Shown here: positions 33,213-43,880 of the stretch, piece after piece | Layout: every line of letters begins with the position of its first letter | Numbering within the stretch: the stretch's first letter is position 1 | DNA from: Dugong dugon | Taxonomy: Eukaryota > Chordata > Mammalia > Sirenia > Dugongidae | Assembly: GCA_030035585.1 (NCBI GenBank) | Contig: CM057461.1 | Coordinates: 171,751,624-171,815,623 of the forward strand | Reading direction: 5' to 3' | Length of the DNA: 64,000 nucleotides | The notes under the pieces: model-generated | The model's input: the letters and a program-made list of their open reading frames with translations, nothing else | Told to the model about the DNA's origin: nothing | Database searches by the model: none | Translations under genes and position numbers: made by a program

Positions 33213-33604
33213 AATGAATGTCATAAATTATATCCAAGCCAGACACAGAGTAGATCCGAGCTGTATCTATCTTCTATAAAAACAGACGAAATGTTTTTAC
33301 CAGTTCTGGAACCAAACATTGCATCACAAATGACTTTGATATCTGTTTACTAGAAATAAAAATATTTGTAGTGGTATTCGTGCAAAATCACCAACCAACA
33401 ATATATGATATTTATGTGATTAAAAACCAAAATACATTCACCTTAATTTATCAAAACATCATTGCTTTGTAATTGCAAAAAAGAAAAATGAATACTTTCA
33501 CGCTATGACAATTACCAGAACATTTCCCTAATGATGTAGATTGCTTCGAGCTTATGCTATGATCTACGTACATTTCCTTCTCTTACTATAATAATAATTT
33601 TATA
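33213..33604. other. Single-copy AT-rich DNA
   Basis: Nothing recognised. Confidence 0.4.
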
Positions 33605-33822
33605 TACCATATTTTTACACAAGTAATGTGCACTTTCTAAGTTTGTTTGCTAATCACACCCTCCCCTCTGAGGTATTTTAGTAAGCACCACTGTGCCAAT
33701 TTTTTTTACATATTGCTGTGAAAAAAAATTAGTATAGTGAACTTACAAAAATACCTTGTGGGGGAGGGCACGGTTGGCAAACAAATGTCGAAGGTGTGCA
33801 TTAGTTCTGTAAAAATATGGTA
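33605..33822. mobile_element. MITE-like palindromic element, copy 2
   Basis: Left end CCATATTTTTACACAAGTAA and complement of the right end CCATATTTTTACAGAACTAA, each continuing through GCACT/ACACC, TTTGTTTGC and CCCTCCCC. Inverted repeats of about 70 bp are flanked by TA. Same family and near-identical length as the copy at 15,209-15,427. Confidence 0.78.
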
Positions 33823-34404
33823 ATGATTTTATAGAGAAATATGATATGGCACTTCTATATGAAGAGATTAAGTAATACATGTGAAGTGTTTTAAAAAGAA
33901 GTAAAGTTGTGAAGTTGTGTTGTAAAGAGCTAAGTGCACACTAAATAAAATGGAAGATTGACTATGAGGCAAATGGATGGTAAGTGGCATTATCCATGAC
34001 AAGTTAGCTCTATGGATCATTAACTGTCACAGTTTTGTTCTTACTAAAAGTCATAAGAACAATTTCCAAAGGTCTTTTTCCTCAGCTGCTATGAAAAGAT
34101 TTCACAAGATAAAACTCCGAAATCTCAAATTCCTTTCCGTTGTATATCAGTGCAACAATATTGGATAAAGCTCCTTATCCCTATCCAGAAACTCTAATAA
34201 TGCTAAGAGTTCCAGAAAAGGAGCAATTAAGCACAGACAACACTTGTTATGGAGATGAAAATCTGATGCTAAAAGGTAGGTTTTAACATGAGAATCCTCA
34301 ATTTTTACAAACAATAGATATTGCTGTCAGAATACAGGATCTTTAGGCCTTTTGTTTCAACGAATGAGTAACTGCAGCAGAGATATCAGAATTATATATA
34401 CTTA
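33823..34404. other. Single-copy AT-rich DNA
   Basis: Nothing recognised. Confidence 0.4.
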
Positions 34405-34557
34405 TAGAGCCCTGGTGGCACAGTTGTAAGAGCTACAGCTGCTAACCAAAAGGTCGGCAGTTCAAATCCACCAGCCACTCCTTAGAAACCATATGGGGCA
34501 GTTCTACTCTGTCCTGTAGGGTCACTGTGAGTCAGAATTGACTTGACAACAAGGGTT
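34405..34557 (+). mobile_element. AfroSINE, short form
   Basis: GAGCCCTGGTGGCACAGTTG head, GGCAGTTCAAATCCACCAGC, CATATGGGGCAGTTCTACTC, tail CACTGTGAGTCAGAATTGAC. Its tail grades into (TA)n. Confidence 0.94.
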
Positions 34558-34603
34558 TATATATATATATATATAAATATATATATATATTTATATATAA
34601 TTT
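34558..34603. repeat. (TA)n microsatellite
   Basis: Imperfect TA run at the end of the preceding SINE. Confidence 0.93.
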
Positions 34604-34616
34604 ATTAGTAGTATAA

Positions 34617-34701
34617 AGGAAACCTGGTGGCATAGTGGTTAAGTATTCAGCTGTTAACCAAAAGGGTGGCCGGTGGAATCCAACAGCCACTCCATGGGCA
34701 T
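34617..34701 (+). mobile_element. AfroSINE 5' half, split by RTE copy E
   Basis: AACCTGGTGGCATAGTGGTT through CCAACAGCCACTCCATGGG. The rest of the same SINE resumes at 37,848 on the far side of the RTE. Confidence 0.8.
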
Positions 34702-37700
34702 GATTCATAGCTACCTTACGTTCAACTGAAAGAAACACTGCCCAGTCCTGCACCATCTTCACATTGTTATGCTTGAGACCACTGCTGCAGCCAATGTGTC
34801 AATCCATCTCCTTGAGGGGCTTCCTCTTTTTCGCTGACCTTCTATTTTACCAAGCATGATGTCCTTCTGCAGGGACAGGTCCCTCCTGGTAACATGTCCA
34901 AAGTATGTGAAATGAAGTCTTGCCTTCCTTGCTTCTAATGAACATTCTGGCTGCACTTTTGCCAAAACAAATTTGTTCATTCTTCTGGTAGTCCATAGTA
35001 TATTCAAGATTCTCAACCAACACCACAATTCAAAGGCATCAGTTCTTCTTCTCTCTTTCTGATTCATTGTCCAGCTTTCACATGCTTAGAGGCAATTGAA
35101 AATATCCTGACTTGGGTCAGGTGCATCTCAGTCCCTAAAGTAGCATCTTTGCTTTCTAACACTTTAAAGAGGTTTTTTGCAGCAGAATGTGTCATTTGAT
35201 TTCTTGATTGCTACTTCCATTGGCATTGATTGTGGATCCAAGTAAAATGAAATCCTTGACAACTTCAATCTTTTCTCCATTTATCATGATGTTGCTTACT
35301 GGTCCAGTTGTGAGGATTTTTGTTTTCTTTATGTTGAAGTGTTATCCATACTGAAGGTTGTAGTCTTTGATCGTTATTAATAAGTGCTTCAAGTCCTCTT
35401 CACTTTCAGCAAGCAAAGTTGTGTCATCTGCATATCACAGGTTGTTAATGAGTCTCTAATCCTGATACCCCATTCCTCTTCATATAGTCCACTTTTGGAC
35501 TATTTGCTCAGCATACAGATTGAATAAGTATGGTGAAAGGAAACAACTCTGAAGCACACTTTTCTTGACTTTAAACCATGAAGTATCCACTTGTTCTCTT
35601 AGAACAACTGCCTCTTCGTCTAAGTACAGATTCCTCACAAGCACAATTAAGTGTTCTGAAATTCCCATTCTTTGCAATGTTATCCATGATTTGCTATGGT
35701 CCACACAGTTGAATGCCTTTCCATAGTCAATAAAACACAGGTAAAGATCTTTCTGGTAGTCTCTTGTTTCAACCAGAATCCATCTGACATCAGCAATGAT
35801 ATCCCTTGTTGCATGTCCTCTTCTGAATCTGGCTTGAATTTCTGGCAGTTCCTTGTTGATGTACTGCTGCAAATGCTTTTGAATGATCTGCAGCAAAATT
35901 ATACTTCTGTGTGATATTAAAGATATTGTTCAATAATTTCTGCATTCGTCTGGATCACCTTCTTTGGAATGGTTACAAATATGGACCTCTTCCAGTCAGT
36001 TGGCCAGGTAGCTGTCTTCCAAATTTCTTGGCATAGACGAGTGAGTACCTACAGAACTGCATCCGTTTGTTGAAACATCTCAGCTGGTATTCTGTCAGTT
36101 CCTGGAGCCTTGTTTTTTGCCAATGCCTTCAATGCAGTTTAGACCTCTTCCTTCAGTATCGTCGCTGCTTGATCATATGTTACCTCCTGAAATGGATGAA
36201 GGTCAACGAATTCTTTTTGGTACAATGACTCTGTGTATTCCTTCCATCTGCTTTTGATGCTTCCTGTGTTATTTAATATTTTGCCCATAGAATCCTTCAA
36301 TATAGCAACTTGAGGCTTGAATTTTTTCTTCTGTTCTTTCAGCTTGAGAAATGCTGAGCATTTCCTTTTCGTTTTCTATCTCCAGGTCTTTGCATGTTTC
36401 ATTATAACACTTTATCTTCTCGGGCCACTCTTTGAAATCTTCTGTTCAGCTCTTTTACTTCATCATTTCTTCTTTTCGCTTTAGCTACTCTACTTTCAAG
36501 AGCAACTTTCAGAGTGTCTTCTGACGTCCATTTTGGTCTTTTCTTTCGTTCCTGTCTTTTTAATGACCTTTTGCTTTCTTCATGTATGATGTCCCACATC
36601 TAGTCTGGTCTTTGGTCATTAGTGTTCCATGCATCAAATCTATTTGTGAGATGGTCTCTAAATTCAGGTGGGACATACTCAAGGTCATATTTTGCTTCTC
36701 GTGGACTTGTTCTAATTTTCTTCAACTTCAATTTGAACTTGCATATGAGCAATAGACAGTCTGTTTCACAGTCGGCCCCTGGCCTAGTTCTGATTGATGA
36801 TATTGAGCTTTTCCATTGTCTCTTTCCACAGACGTAATCAATTTGATTCCTGTGTATTCCATCTGGCAAGGTTCATGTGTATAGTCACTGTTTATGTTGT
36901 TGAAAAAATGTACTTGCAATGAAGAAGTCGTTGGTCTTAAAAATCCTGTCATGTGATCTCCGATGTTGTTTCTTTCACCAAGGCCATATTTTCCAACTAT
37001 AGATCCTTCTTCTTTGTTTCCAATTTTTGCATTCCAACCACCAGTAATTACCAGTGCATTTTGATTTCATGTTTGATAAATTTCAGACTGCAGAAGTTGG
37101 TAAAAATCTACTATTTCCTCATCCTTGGCCTGAGCCGTTGGTGGGTAAATGTGAATAATAGTAGTATTAACTGGTCTTCCTTGTAGGCATATGTATATTA
37201 TCCTATCTCTGACAGCATTGTACTTTAGGACAGATCTTTAAATGTTCTTTTTGATGATGAATGTAATGCCATTCCTCTTCAGTTTGTCATTCCCAGAATA
37301 GTAGACCACATGATAGTCTGATTCAAAATGACCACTACCAGTTCATTTCAGCTCACTAATGCCTAGTATGTCGATGTTTATGTGTTTCATTTCATTTTTA
37401 ACAACTTCCAATTTTCCTAGATTCATACTTCGTACATTCCACTTTCCAATTATTAATGGATGTTTGCAGCTGTTTCTTCTCATTTTGAGTTGTGCCACAT
37501 CAGCAAATGAAGTTCCCGAAAGCTTGATTCTATCCATGTCATTAAAGCCAACTTTACTTTGAGGAGGCAGCTTTTCTCCAGTCATATTTTCAGTGCCTTC
37601 CAACCTTAGGAGCTTACCTTCAGGCAGTGTATCAGACAATGTTCTGCTGCTATTCATAAGGTTTTTACTGGCCAATTTTTTCAGAAGTAGACAGTCAGAT

Positions 37701-37847
37701 CCTTCTTCCTAGTCTATCTTAATCTGGAAGCTCGATAGAAACCTGTCCACCAAGGGTGACCCTGCTGGTATTTGAAATACTTGTGGCAAAGCTTACAGTA
37801 TCACAGCAACATGCAAGCCACCACAGTAAGACAAACTGACAGACACA
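34702..37847 (-). mobile_element. RTE-clade LINE, near full length (copy E)
   Basis: Minus-strand RTE lacking only its last bases. C-terminal GQRKRGSPSRRWIDTLAAAV (about 34,770-34,830); intact YADD box at 35,423-35,434; RT region 35,480-35,896 with LPEIQARFRRGHATRD, YLCFIDYGKAFNCVDHSK and LSPYLFNLYAEQI; basic linker KRSLKRQERKKRPKW (about 36,530-36,570); endonuclease start IGKWNVRSMNLGKLEV and ILGISELK (37,343-37,480). Five or more frameshifts break the single ORF. Bounded on both sides by halves of one AfroSINE. Confidence 0.93.
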
Positions 37848-37951
37848 TGGTGGCTGTAAAGATTACAGCCTTGGAAATCTTATGGGGGGGTCCACTCTGT
37901 TCTATAGCACAGCTGTGAGTTAAAATTGACTCGACACTAATGGGTTTTTAG

Positions 37952-37955
<4 letters not shown>
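37848..37955 (+). mobile_element. AfroSINE 3' half, continuation of the split copy
   Basis: TAAAGATTACAGCCTTGGAA (long-form centre), then the body and tail AGTTAAAATTGACTCGACAC. This is the part missing from 34,617-34,701, on the same strand, so one SINE was interrupted by the RTE. Confidence 0.8.

Positions 37956-37991
<36 letters not shown>
37955..37991. repeat. (TA)n microsatellite
   Basis: Pure TA run of about 36 bases at the SINE tail. Confidence 0.96.
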
Positions 37992-37993
<2 letters not shown>

Positions 37994-38445
37994 CATGAAG
38001 GACATTAAACATGAAGAAAGCAACAGGTCATTAAAAAGACAGGAAAAAAAGAAAAGACCAAAAAGGATGTCAGAAGAAACTCTGAACGTTGCTCTTGAAT
38101 GTCAGGTAGCTAAATTGAATGGAAGAAATGGTGAAGTGAAAGAGCTGAACAGATGATTTCAAAGGTTGGCTAGAGAAGACAAAGTAAAGTATTATGATGA
38201 CATGTACAAAGACCTGGAGTTAGAAAACCAAAAGGGAAGAACACACACGGCATTTGAAAGGTGAAAGAATGGAAGAAAAAATTCAAGCCTCGAGTTGCAA
38301 TAGTTAAGGATTCTATGGGCCAAATACTGAAAGCCACATGTAGCATCAAAAGAAGATGAAAGGAATACACAGAGTCACTGTCCCAAAAATAATTGGTCAA
38401 CATTCAATCATTTCAGGAGGTAGCATACGATCAAGAACCTGGCTG
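37992..38445 (+). mobile_element. RTE internal fragment, plus strand
   Basis: Matches the endonuclease-RT linker: AGGTCATTAAAAAGACAGGA, CTGGAGTTAGAAAACCAAAA, ATTTCAGGAGGTAGCATACG. It lacks both RTE ends and starts directly at the (TA)n of the preceding SINE. Interrupted by stops. Confidence 0.88.
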
Positions 38446-38837
38446 GCAAGTTTTTACAAACTATAGATTCCTCAATCTCCATCCTATACTAATTTCAAAA
38501 TTTGAAGAGTGAGGCTCAGAAATATTTGTATATTTTAAAATTTTAATGTCATTGTTTGATAAAGTTGGTGGATTAATAACAAGAATGAATGGACTTAGAG
38601 AAAATTTTATTTCATCATCTAAGAATGAAATTTACCAGTTCCTGTAGACTAGAGTTCATTTGAAGTAGGTGTTCTCTCACTTTTTTCTTCTTTACTGAGC
38701 TTCCTCTTAGCAATTTCTGTGTGCCTATTTCCAACCTGGAAATTATTCTTCTTAGTAGAAAATATGTAAAGTTTAATTACTTCATTTATCTTTTGTTTAT
38801 TCAAAAATATCTGTTGAACAACTACCTTACTCCAAAA
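38446..38837. other. Single-copy DNA
   Basis: Nothing recognised. Confidence 0.4.
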
Positions 38838-39048
38838 AAGACAGTTACCATTTAGTCAGCTCTGACTCATGGTGACCCTGTATGTGTCAGAGTAGAACTA
38901 TGCTCCATAGGATTTTCAATGGCTGATTTTTTGGAAGTAGATCACCAAGCCTTTCTTCTGAGGTGTCTCTGTGGACTTGAACCTCCATCCTTTGCAGTTA
39001 GCAATCCAGTGCATTAACTGCTTGCACCATCTAGGGACTTTTCCTGGC
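38838..39048 (-). mobile_element. AfroSINE, older variant, minus strand
   Basis: The complement contains GAAGAAAGGCTTGGTGATCT and ACTTCCAAAAAATCAGCC, the RTE-5'-like centre, plus TGGAGGTTCAAGTCCACAGA (B-box region) and CACCATGAGTCAGAGCTGAC (tail). Confidence 0.87.
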
Positions 39049-39551
39049 ACTCATATATTCTGGGGTACATGTGCCCATGTGTGTGGGATTGGCAGCCCAG
39101 TGGAAGGAGACAAATGTTAAACAAGTAAGTTCACAAATTTGCAGTCGACAAAAGTTTGGTGAATTGAATCTGTATGAGAATGTTCTACTTATTTGTAGGA
39201 TTTCTTCATAGAGGGAAAGTTCTAGAATAGCTGGGGGAAAAATGGCTTTGTAAAATAAATGGAACTATTTAAAGCCACAAGCCCTTTGATAGCCTTTGTT
39301 CACTTTAAAGAACCTTACCACTTTGACAGAGTCTTCAAGAGATTTTCCAAAACTTTCTGTCTAACTTTCCTCTACAATTTTCTGTTCACTTTTTCTGATA
39401 ATAATTGTTCATCTTCCTGGAGAGATGCTAGAGAGGGCTAGTAAGAATAAGCATAGCATACCACTTCACACTGGGTTGAGTCATGGCTTGGTTTTATTTA
39501 GGGAGTTATTACCTGTTAAGTGTTTTTTTCTTCTTTTTTCTTTTTTACCAG
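39049..39551. other. Single-copy DNA ending in a long polypyrimidine tract
   Basis: 39,520-39,551 is a T/C-rich tract ending in ACCAG, which would serve as a strong 3' splice site. No repeat is recognised. Confidence 0.45.
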
Positions 39552-39593
39552 AACCTTATCATTATAAAATATGTTATTTTATTTAAATTACAG

Positions 39594-39727
39594 GTCATTG
39601 TTGTTTCTGAACAAAATGCTGCATTTGGTTGCAATTCAAGGAAAATGGTCACCTTTTGTGACGTCAGCTTGTTTTATAGACTATTGGCTGAAGAAGCAAT
39701 TGCAAATGAACTTCTGAATGACTTTTG
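39594..39727 (+). CDS. Possible internal coding exon, unrecognised
   Basis: A 134-base open segment lies between a 3' splice-site-like TTTAAATTACAG (ending 39,593) and a 5' splice-site-like TTTTG|GTGAGC (GT at 39,728). The stronger acceptor TTTTTTACCAG (ending 39,551) would give a 176-base exon in the same frame. The frame starts in phase 0, would end in phase 2, and reads VIVVSEQNAAFGCNSRKM...LAEEAIANELLNDF, a mixed composition with several charged residues unlike the T-rich flanks. I do not recognise the protein. It is not repeat-derived as far as I can see. A 45-codon open frame can also arise by chance, so this is only a candidate. Confidence 0.35.
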
Positions 39728-40084
39728 GTGAGCACTTTGGCTATACCTGCAAATTAGAAATTATTTTCAACTTTTTGTCATAGTTTTGATCCAGAATAGG
39801 AAAAAAAAACCTTATTAGTCGAGTAGTATCGATTGCAAACATGACATAATATGGGTAAATATTATAGTTAGGAAATATTAAAAATAAAAACATAAATATA
39901 TATTACAATCTGGAGGAAAAACTGACTACATTTGATTTATTGTCATATAGCTTATAAGTAAAATGTACTCTCTGGATGACTTATGCTATTTTCAAAGGAC
40001 ATTTTCAACAATCACTTTACTGCTGACATTAACATCAAACACATGTGAAATTAAGATTCAACACTACTACAAGTAAAGTAAGGA
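39728..40084. other. Single-copy AT-rich DNA
   Basis: Nothing recognised. Confidence 0.4.
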
Positions 40085-40610
40085 AAGGATGAAGTGGACA
40101 GAGCAAGCTTGAAGGTGAAGGATGATACTTGGAGCACTGAGCAAGCAAACAGGCAGGAATGATGAGTTGAGATAGTGAGAAGTAGAAAGAAGGGAAGTCA
40201 GAGAGGCAACTAGGGGTCAGACCAAAGAGGACTTTGGAATCCTGCATCTTATTTGAGAGAAAAGAGGAGCCATTTGAGGGCTTTAAGCAGAAAAGAGACA
40301 TTGTCAGACTTAGATTTTCAATGGATCACTCTATCTGCCCGTGTAGGATAGAGTATATGGAGTCAAGGGTGGCTGCAGGGAGACCACCCAGGAGGCTATG
40401 ACAATCATGAAAGGAAGAGCTGATGGTGGCTTAGACTACAGTGATAGAGGTAGAGATGTGAAAAGTGGTAATGTTTTGGATAGAGTTTGATGGTGGAAAA
40501 CTTTTGTTTGTTTCTTTTCATACATTGGAAGTGGGATGTAAAAGAAAAAGAGGAGTAAAGGAAAACACCAAGGTTTTTGGTTTGAGAAACTGGGTTAATG
40601 GGTTGTCTAT
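40085..40610 (+). mobile_element. Ancient mammalian interspersed repeat, family not named
   Basis: The order GACCAAAGAGGACTTTGGAA, GAGCCATTTGAGGGCTTTAA, GGATCACTCTATCTGCC, GGCTGCAGGGAGACCACCCA, GATGGTGGCTTAGACTACAG, CACCAAGGTTTTTGGTTTGA follows a repeat consensus I know from other mammals. I cannot give its class with confidence. Confidence 0.6.
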
Positions 40611-40751
40611 ATTTCATTTATTCATTTATAATACTTGATCTGGGAGGCTTTTGAAAGGAGAGAATCTACAATTAAAATATTTAAAAATTTATTCTCTGAA
40701 GAAGACTGATTTTTGTTCAAACAGATTGCCTCCAGACTCCTTGACTAACCT

Positions 40752-40943
40752 GTTGCCCTTGAGTTGGTTCCAACTCATAGTGACCCTATAGGACAGAGTA
40801 GAGCTGTCCCATAGGGTTTCCAAGGCTGTAATATTTAGGGAAGCAGACTGCTGCATCTTACTTCTGCAGAGTGGCTGATGGGTTCGAACCTTAAACCTTT
40901 CGGTTAGCAGCTGAGGGCTTAATCACTGTGCCATCAAGGCTCC
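40752..40943 (-). mobile_element. AfroSINE, long form, minus strand, with duplication
   Basis: Complement of tail (TTGAGTTGGTTCCAACTCAT), body, long-form centre (GGCTGTAATATTTAGGGAAG) and head (GTGCCATCAAGGCTCC). A target-site duplication ACTCCTTGACTA lies on both sides (about 40,737-40,748 and 40,945-40,958). Confidence 0.92.
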
Positions 40944-41465
40944 TTACTCCTTGACTAGTTGCCTTCAACCTCTTTGAAAAAAAAACTAAGGAAACAAACA
41001 CAATGTTATCACTAATTTTCCTGCTGACTGAACTTCTTAAAAGATTTTTTTTAATGAGCTCAAAAAATACACAGAGATGCCCTCAAATGACGATCTTTCC
41101 ACATTAAAATAATTAAGAGCTCTGTCTTTATGCTTTGTCTTTTAGACTATGTAGGAGATAAAAGGTTTACCAATCTGTCTAAGCCAGCCAAGGAAACTAG
41201 TATAGTTTAGTATAATTCTGAGAAGCCCTGAGATTACCTGTATACTGAATAAAATAATTTATTTCTACGTGTTTCATTCTAATAAACTTTTTTCCCAAAA
41301 CTTTTCTTCTTGGATATAAAACTATTGACAAATGATTCCTAGTTGATACTAAGCAAAATAATCACAATGTTCTTATCAATATTACATTGAAAAGTATGAT
41401 TTGATTTGTTTACAGATGACATTTTCAAAATCTATTTTTGCATTTTGTATCTTTGAGTCTGACTG
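40944..41465. other. Single-copy AT-rich DNA
   Basis: Nothing recognised. Confidence 0.4.
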
Positions 41466-41475
41466 TAGTGCTTTT

Positions 41476-41634
41476 TGGAACCCTGGTGGTGCAGTGGTTA
41501 AGAACTCAGCTGCTAACCAAAAGGTCAGCAGTTCAAATCCACCAGCCACTCCTTAGAAACCCTATGGGGCAGTTCTACTCTGTCCTATGGGGTTGCTATG
41601 AGTCAGAATTGACTGGATGGCAACGAGTTTTTGA
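41476..41634 (+). mobile_element. AfroSINE, short form, with duplication
   Basis: AACCCTGGTGGTGCAGTGGT head to tail AGTCAGAATTGACTGGATGG, flanked by the duplication TAGTGCTTTT at 41,466-41,475 and 41,635-41,644. Low divergence from the family suggests a recent insertion. Confidence 0.95.
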
Positions 41635-41644
41635 TAGTGCTTTT

Positions 41645-43600
41645 ACTCTATAATAAAAATGTCCTAAAGTCTTATTTTTTTAAAAAAAATATTGATAATC
41701 TATGAGGAAATCTTTAATTCAAACTTAGACATAATCTGCAACAATCAGGATCATCAAAACTATACCAAACTTAACAGTGAAAAACACATTTTTTCTAAAT
41801 ATGAGAATTGAATAAATAAATGAGATTTAGTCATGGTTTCTAATTTCATATGTAGAAGATAATCTTCCAATTGCTATAGTTGTGATGGAAAAGGGAATCT
41901 TTTTCCTCTGTAATTAATCAGGTTCTTCCTATGTGTTTTTATAATACCGCATAGTAAATTCTAGTCATGAAGTTAGAGACTTGCATATACCTAGGTCATG
42001 AAAAAGTAGAAGTCTATGTTCATAAGAATGAGATAGAGCAAGTCATGTGCTTTAAAAGCTGCCCCATTGTGGTAACAAGTTTTATACTCTGTTGGAAAGA
42101 GAAAGACCTTATTTTAAGATTATTTTAAATCCTGCCATGTAGCTAAAATGATCGAAAATGTTGGACAGCTTATTAAACCTTGTTGGATTTAAGATCCCTA
42201 AAGTAATAGAAAAAAAAAAAACACAAAAAATACATAGTAACCTAGCTTATAGGACTGCTGTAAATTTCAGCTTAAATAGTTCCTTCTTTAAATTTTAAAT
42301 AAAATAGAAATCCTACATAATAAGTTTTAAGTCTTAATAAGCCAATGTTATAGATCATTTATAAACAAAATGTTTTGTAAGAAAAAGTGCTCCATCAAAA
42401 ATGTTGAAGAGTTAAGTTGTTACGTGGTAAAAGAACATTTCGTCCTGGCAGTTTGACAGCTGTAAGCTTTAATGCCATATGTCTGTGAGAGATTGTTTTA
42501 TAAGGTGCTAGTCCTTTTTGAGGCTTCCCACCCTCCCCCAGGGAATATGAACTGTGATCAGATCTTCTCCAAATAAAAATAAATTCCCATCTCAGGTTGG
42601 CTTCCTTCCAACAATCAGTGAAATGTGGGAGAAAAGTATTTATTTTTAAGCTTCTATGCTGGAGAATGAAGAAAAAACTGGTAAAGGAAATATATACTCC
42701 AGATATCAGTAGAGCTATAAGAGAAAAAAAGCTTAAGCAGGTTTCATAACAAGGGGATGGGAAATAAGACAAATTTACAATTTTAGTCTCTTTGATGCTT
42801 ATATATTTATCTTGAGGAGGCTGGATTTAATCTTTCTATTGGTTGAATTTTTAAAAGCTCTTTACAGAATAACTTAATATTCACGGGGGATGGAAGAATA
42901 GACGAGTTTTTTGTTTTTTTTTAATAAAAGATGACAGGATATGAAGGAGTAACAAAAGGATTGTGCTCGAGTAATATCAGTAGGGAATCTATAAAATGTA
43001 AGAGGAACTGTACAAGGATAAGCCCCTAAGGGTAAGGTTCATAAAATTCACTATATTCAGTTTTTCATTTTAAATTAAAAAATCCAACGGAAAGTTTAAA
43101 GAAGGAAGTACTTGAAATAAGTTATTTTGTGTTCTGTTTGCCTTGCAGACTTTGGAAAAGTGGAAATCATTAAATGCAAAGAAAAAGTCTTGTCATTCAA
43201 CCAAAGTCCACATAATCTTTTTGGCAAAGGTTGTGGTTTCATTACATATGAAAAAATAGAAGGTTGAATAGTATTAAATAAGGTCCTAGACTTAAATTAA
43301 TCTTTGAACTAAGGTGGTACTGATTTTACTCCCATATATTTGGTGAAGGGAAAGTTGCAATAGTTTAAAGGGAAAAAAATAAAATAAAAGTCACAGTGTA
43401 GCCTGAGAAAGAAATTATTTGAGAAGACAAAAATGTAACTGTGAGATAATAAATATGAGAAATATTTTCTGATTTTTAACTCAATAGTAGCAAGACACAT
43501 GGTAAAATGTATGTTGTATAGTAGTAATAGTGTCTGAATGATGCTTTAAAATTCAAAAAGTGCTTTTTATTTAACAATTTTTAATCATTTTAATAAAGAA
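41645..43600. other. Single-copy AT-rich DNA
   Basis: Almost 2 kb with no recognised repeat. A 125-codon minus-strand open frame at 42,395-42,772 shows no recognisable domain or splice context. Confidence 0.45.
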
Positions 43601-43880
43601 CAGTGATGATTCAGTGATAGAATTTTCACCTTCCATGTGGGAGACCTGTCTTTGGTTCTCGGACAATGCGCCTCAAGTGCAGCCAACGCTCATCTGTCAG
43701 TGGAGGCTTGCGCATTGCTCTGATGCTGAACAGGTTTCAGCAGAGCTTCCAGACTAAGATGGACTAGGAAGAAAGGCCTGGCTATCTACTTCCCAAAATC
43801 AGCCAATGAAAACTCTATGGACCATAACAGTCCAATCCCTTTTTGCATGAAATCACCATTGTCAGGGACCAATTAAAATC
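43601..43880 (+). mobile_element. tRNA-Gly-headed SINE with RTE-derived body
   Basis: 43,602-43,669 resembles a tRNA-Gly(GCC) gene: GATTCAGTGATAGAATTTTC (A-box region), CCATGTGGGAGACC (anticodon arm), TTTGGTTCTCGGACAATGC (B-box region), decayed. The body from about 43,690 (GTCAGTGGAGGCTTGCGCAT, AGGTTTCAGCAGAGCTTCCA, GACTAGGAAGAAAGG-like) matches the 5' end of the RTE elements at 53.64 and 61.98 kb. The 3' limit is approximate. Confidence 0.8.

Noticed and set aside
42395..42772. 125-codon minus-strand frame as a gene
   Set aside because: No recognisable domain, no splice or promoter context, and such lengths occur by chance in 64 kb.
43602..43669. A functional tRNA-Gly gene
   Set aside because: Stems are mismatched, the B-box is altered, and RTE-derived sequence follows directly; it is a SINE head.
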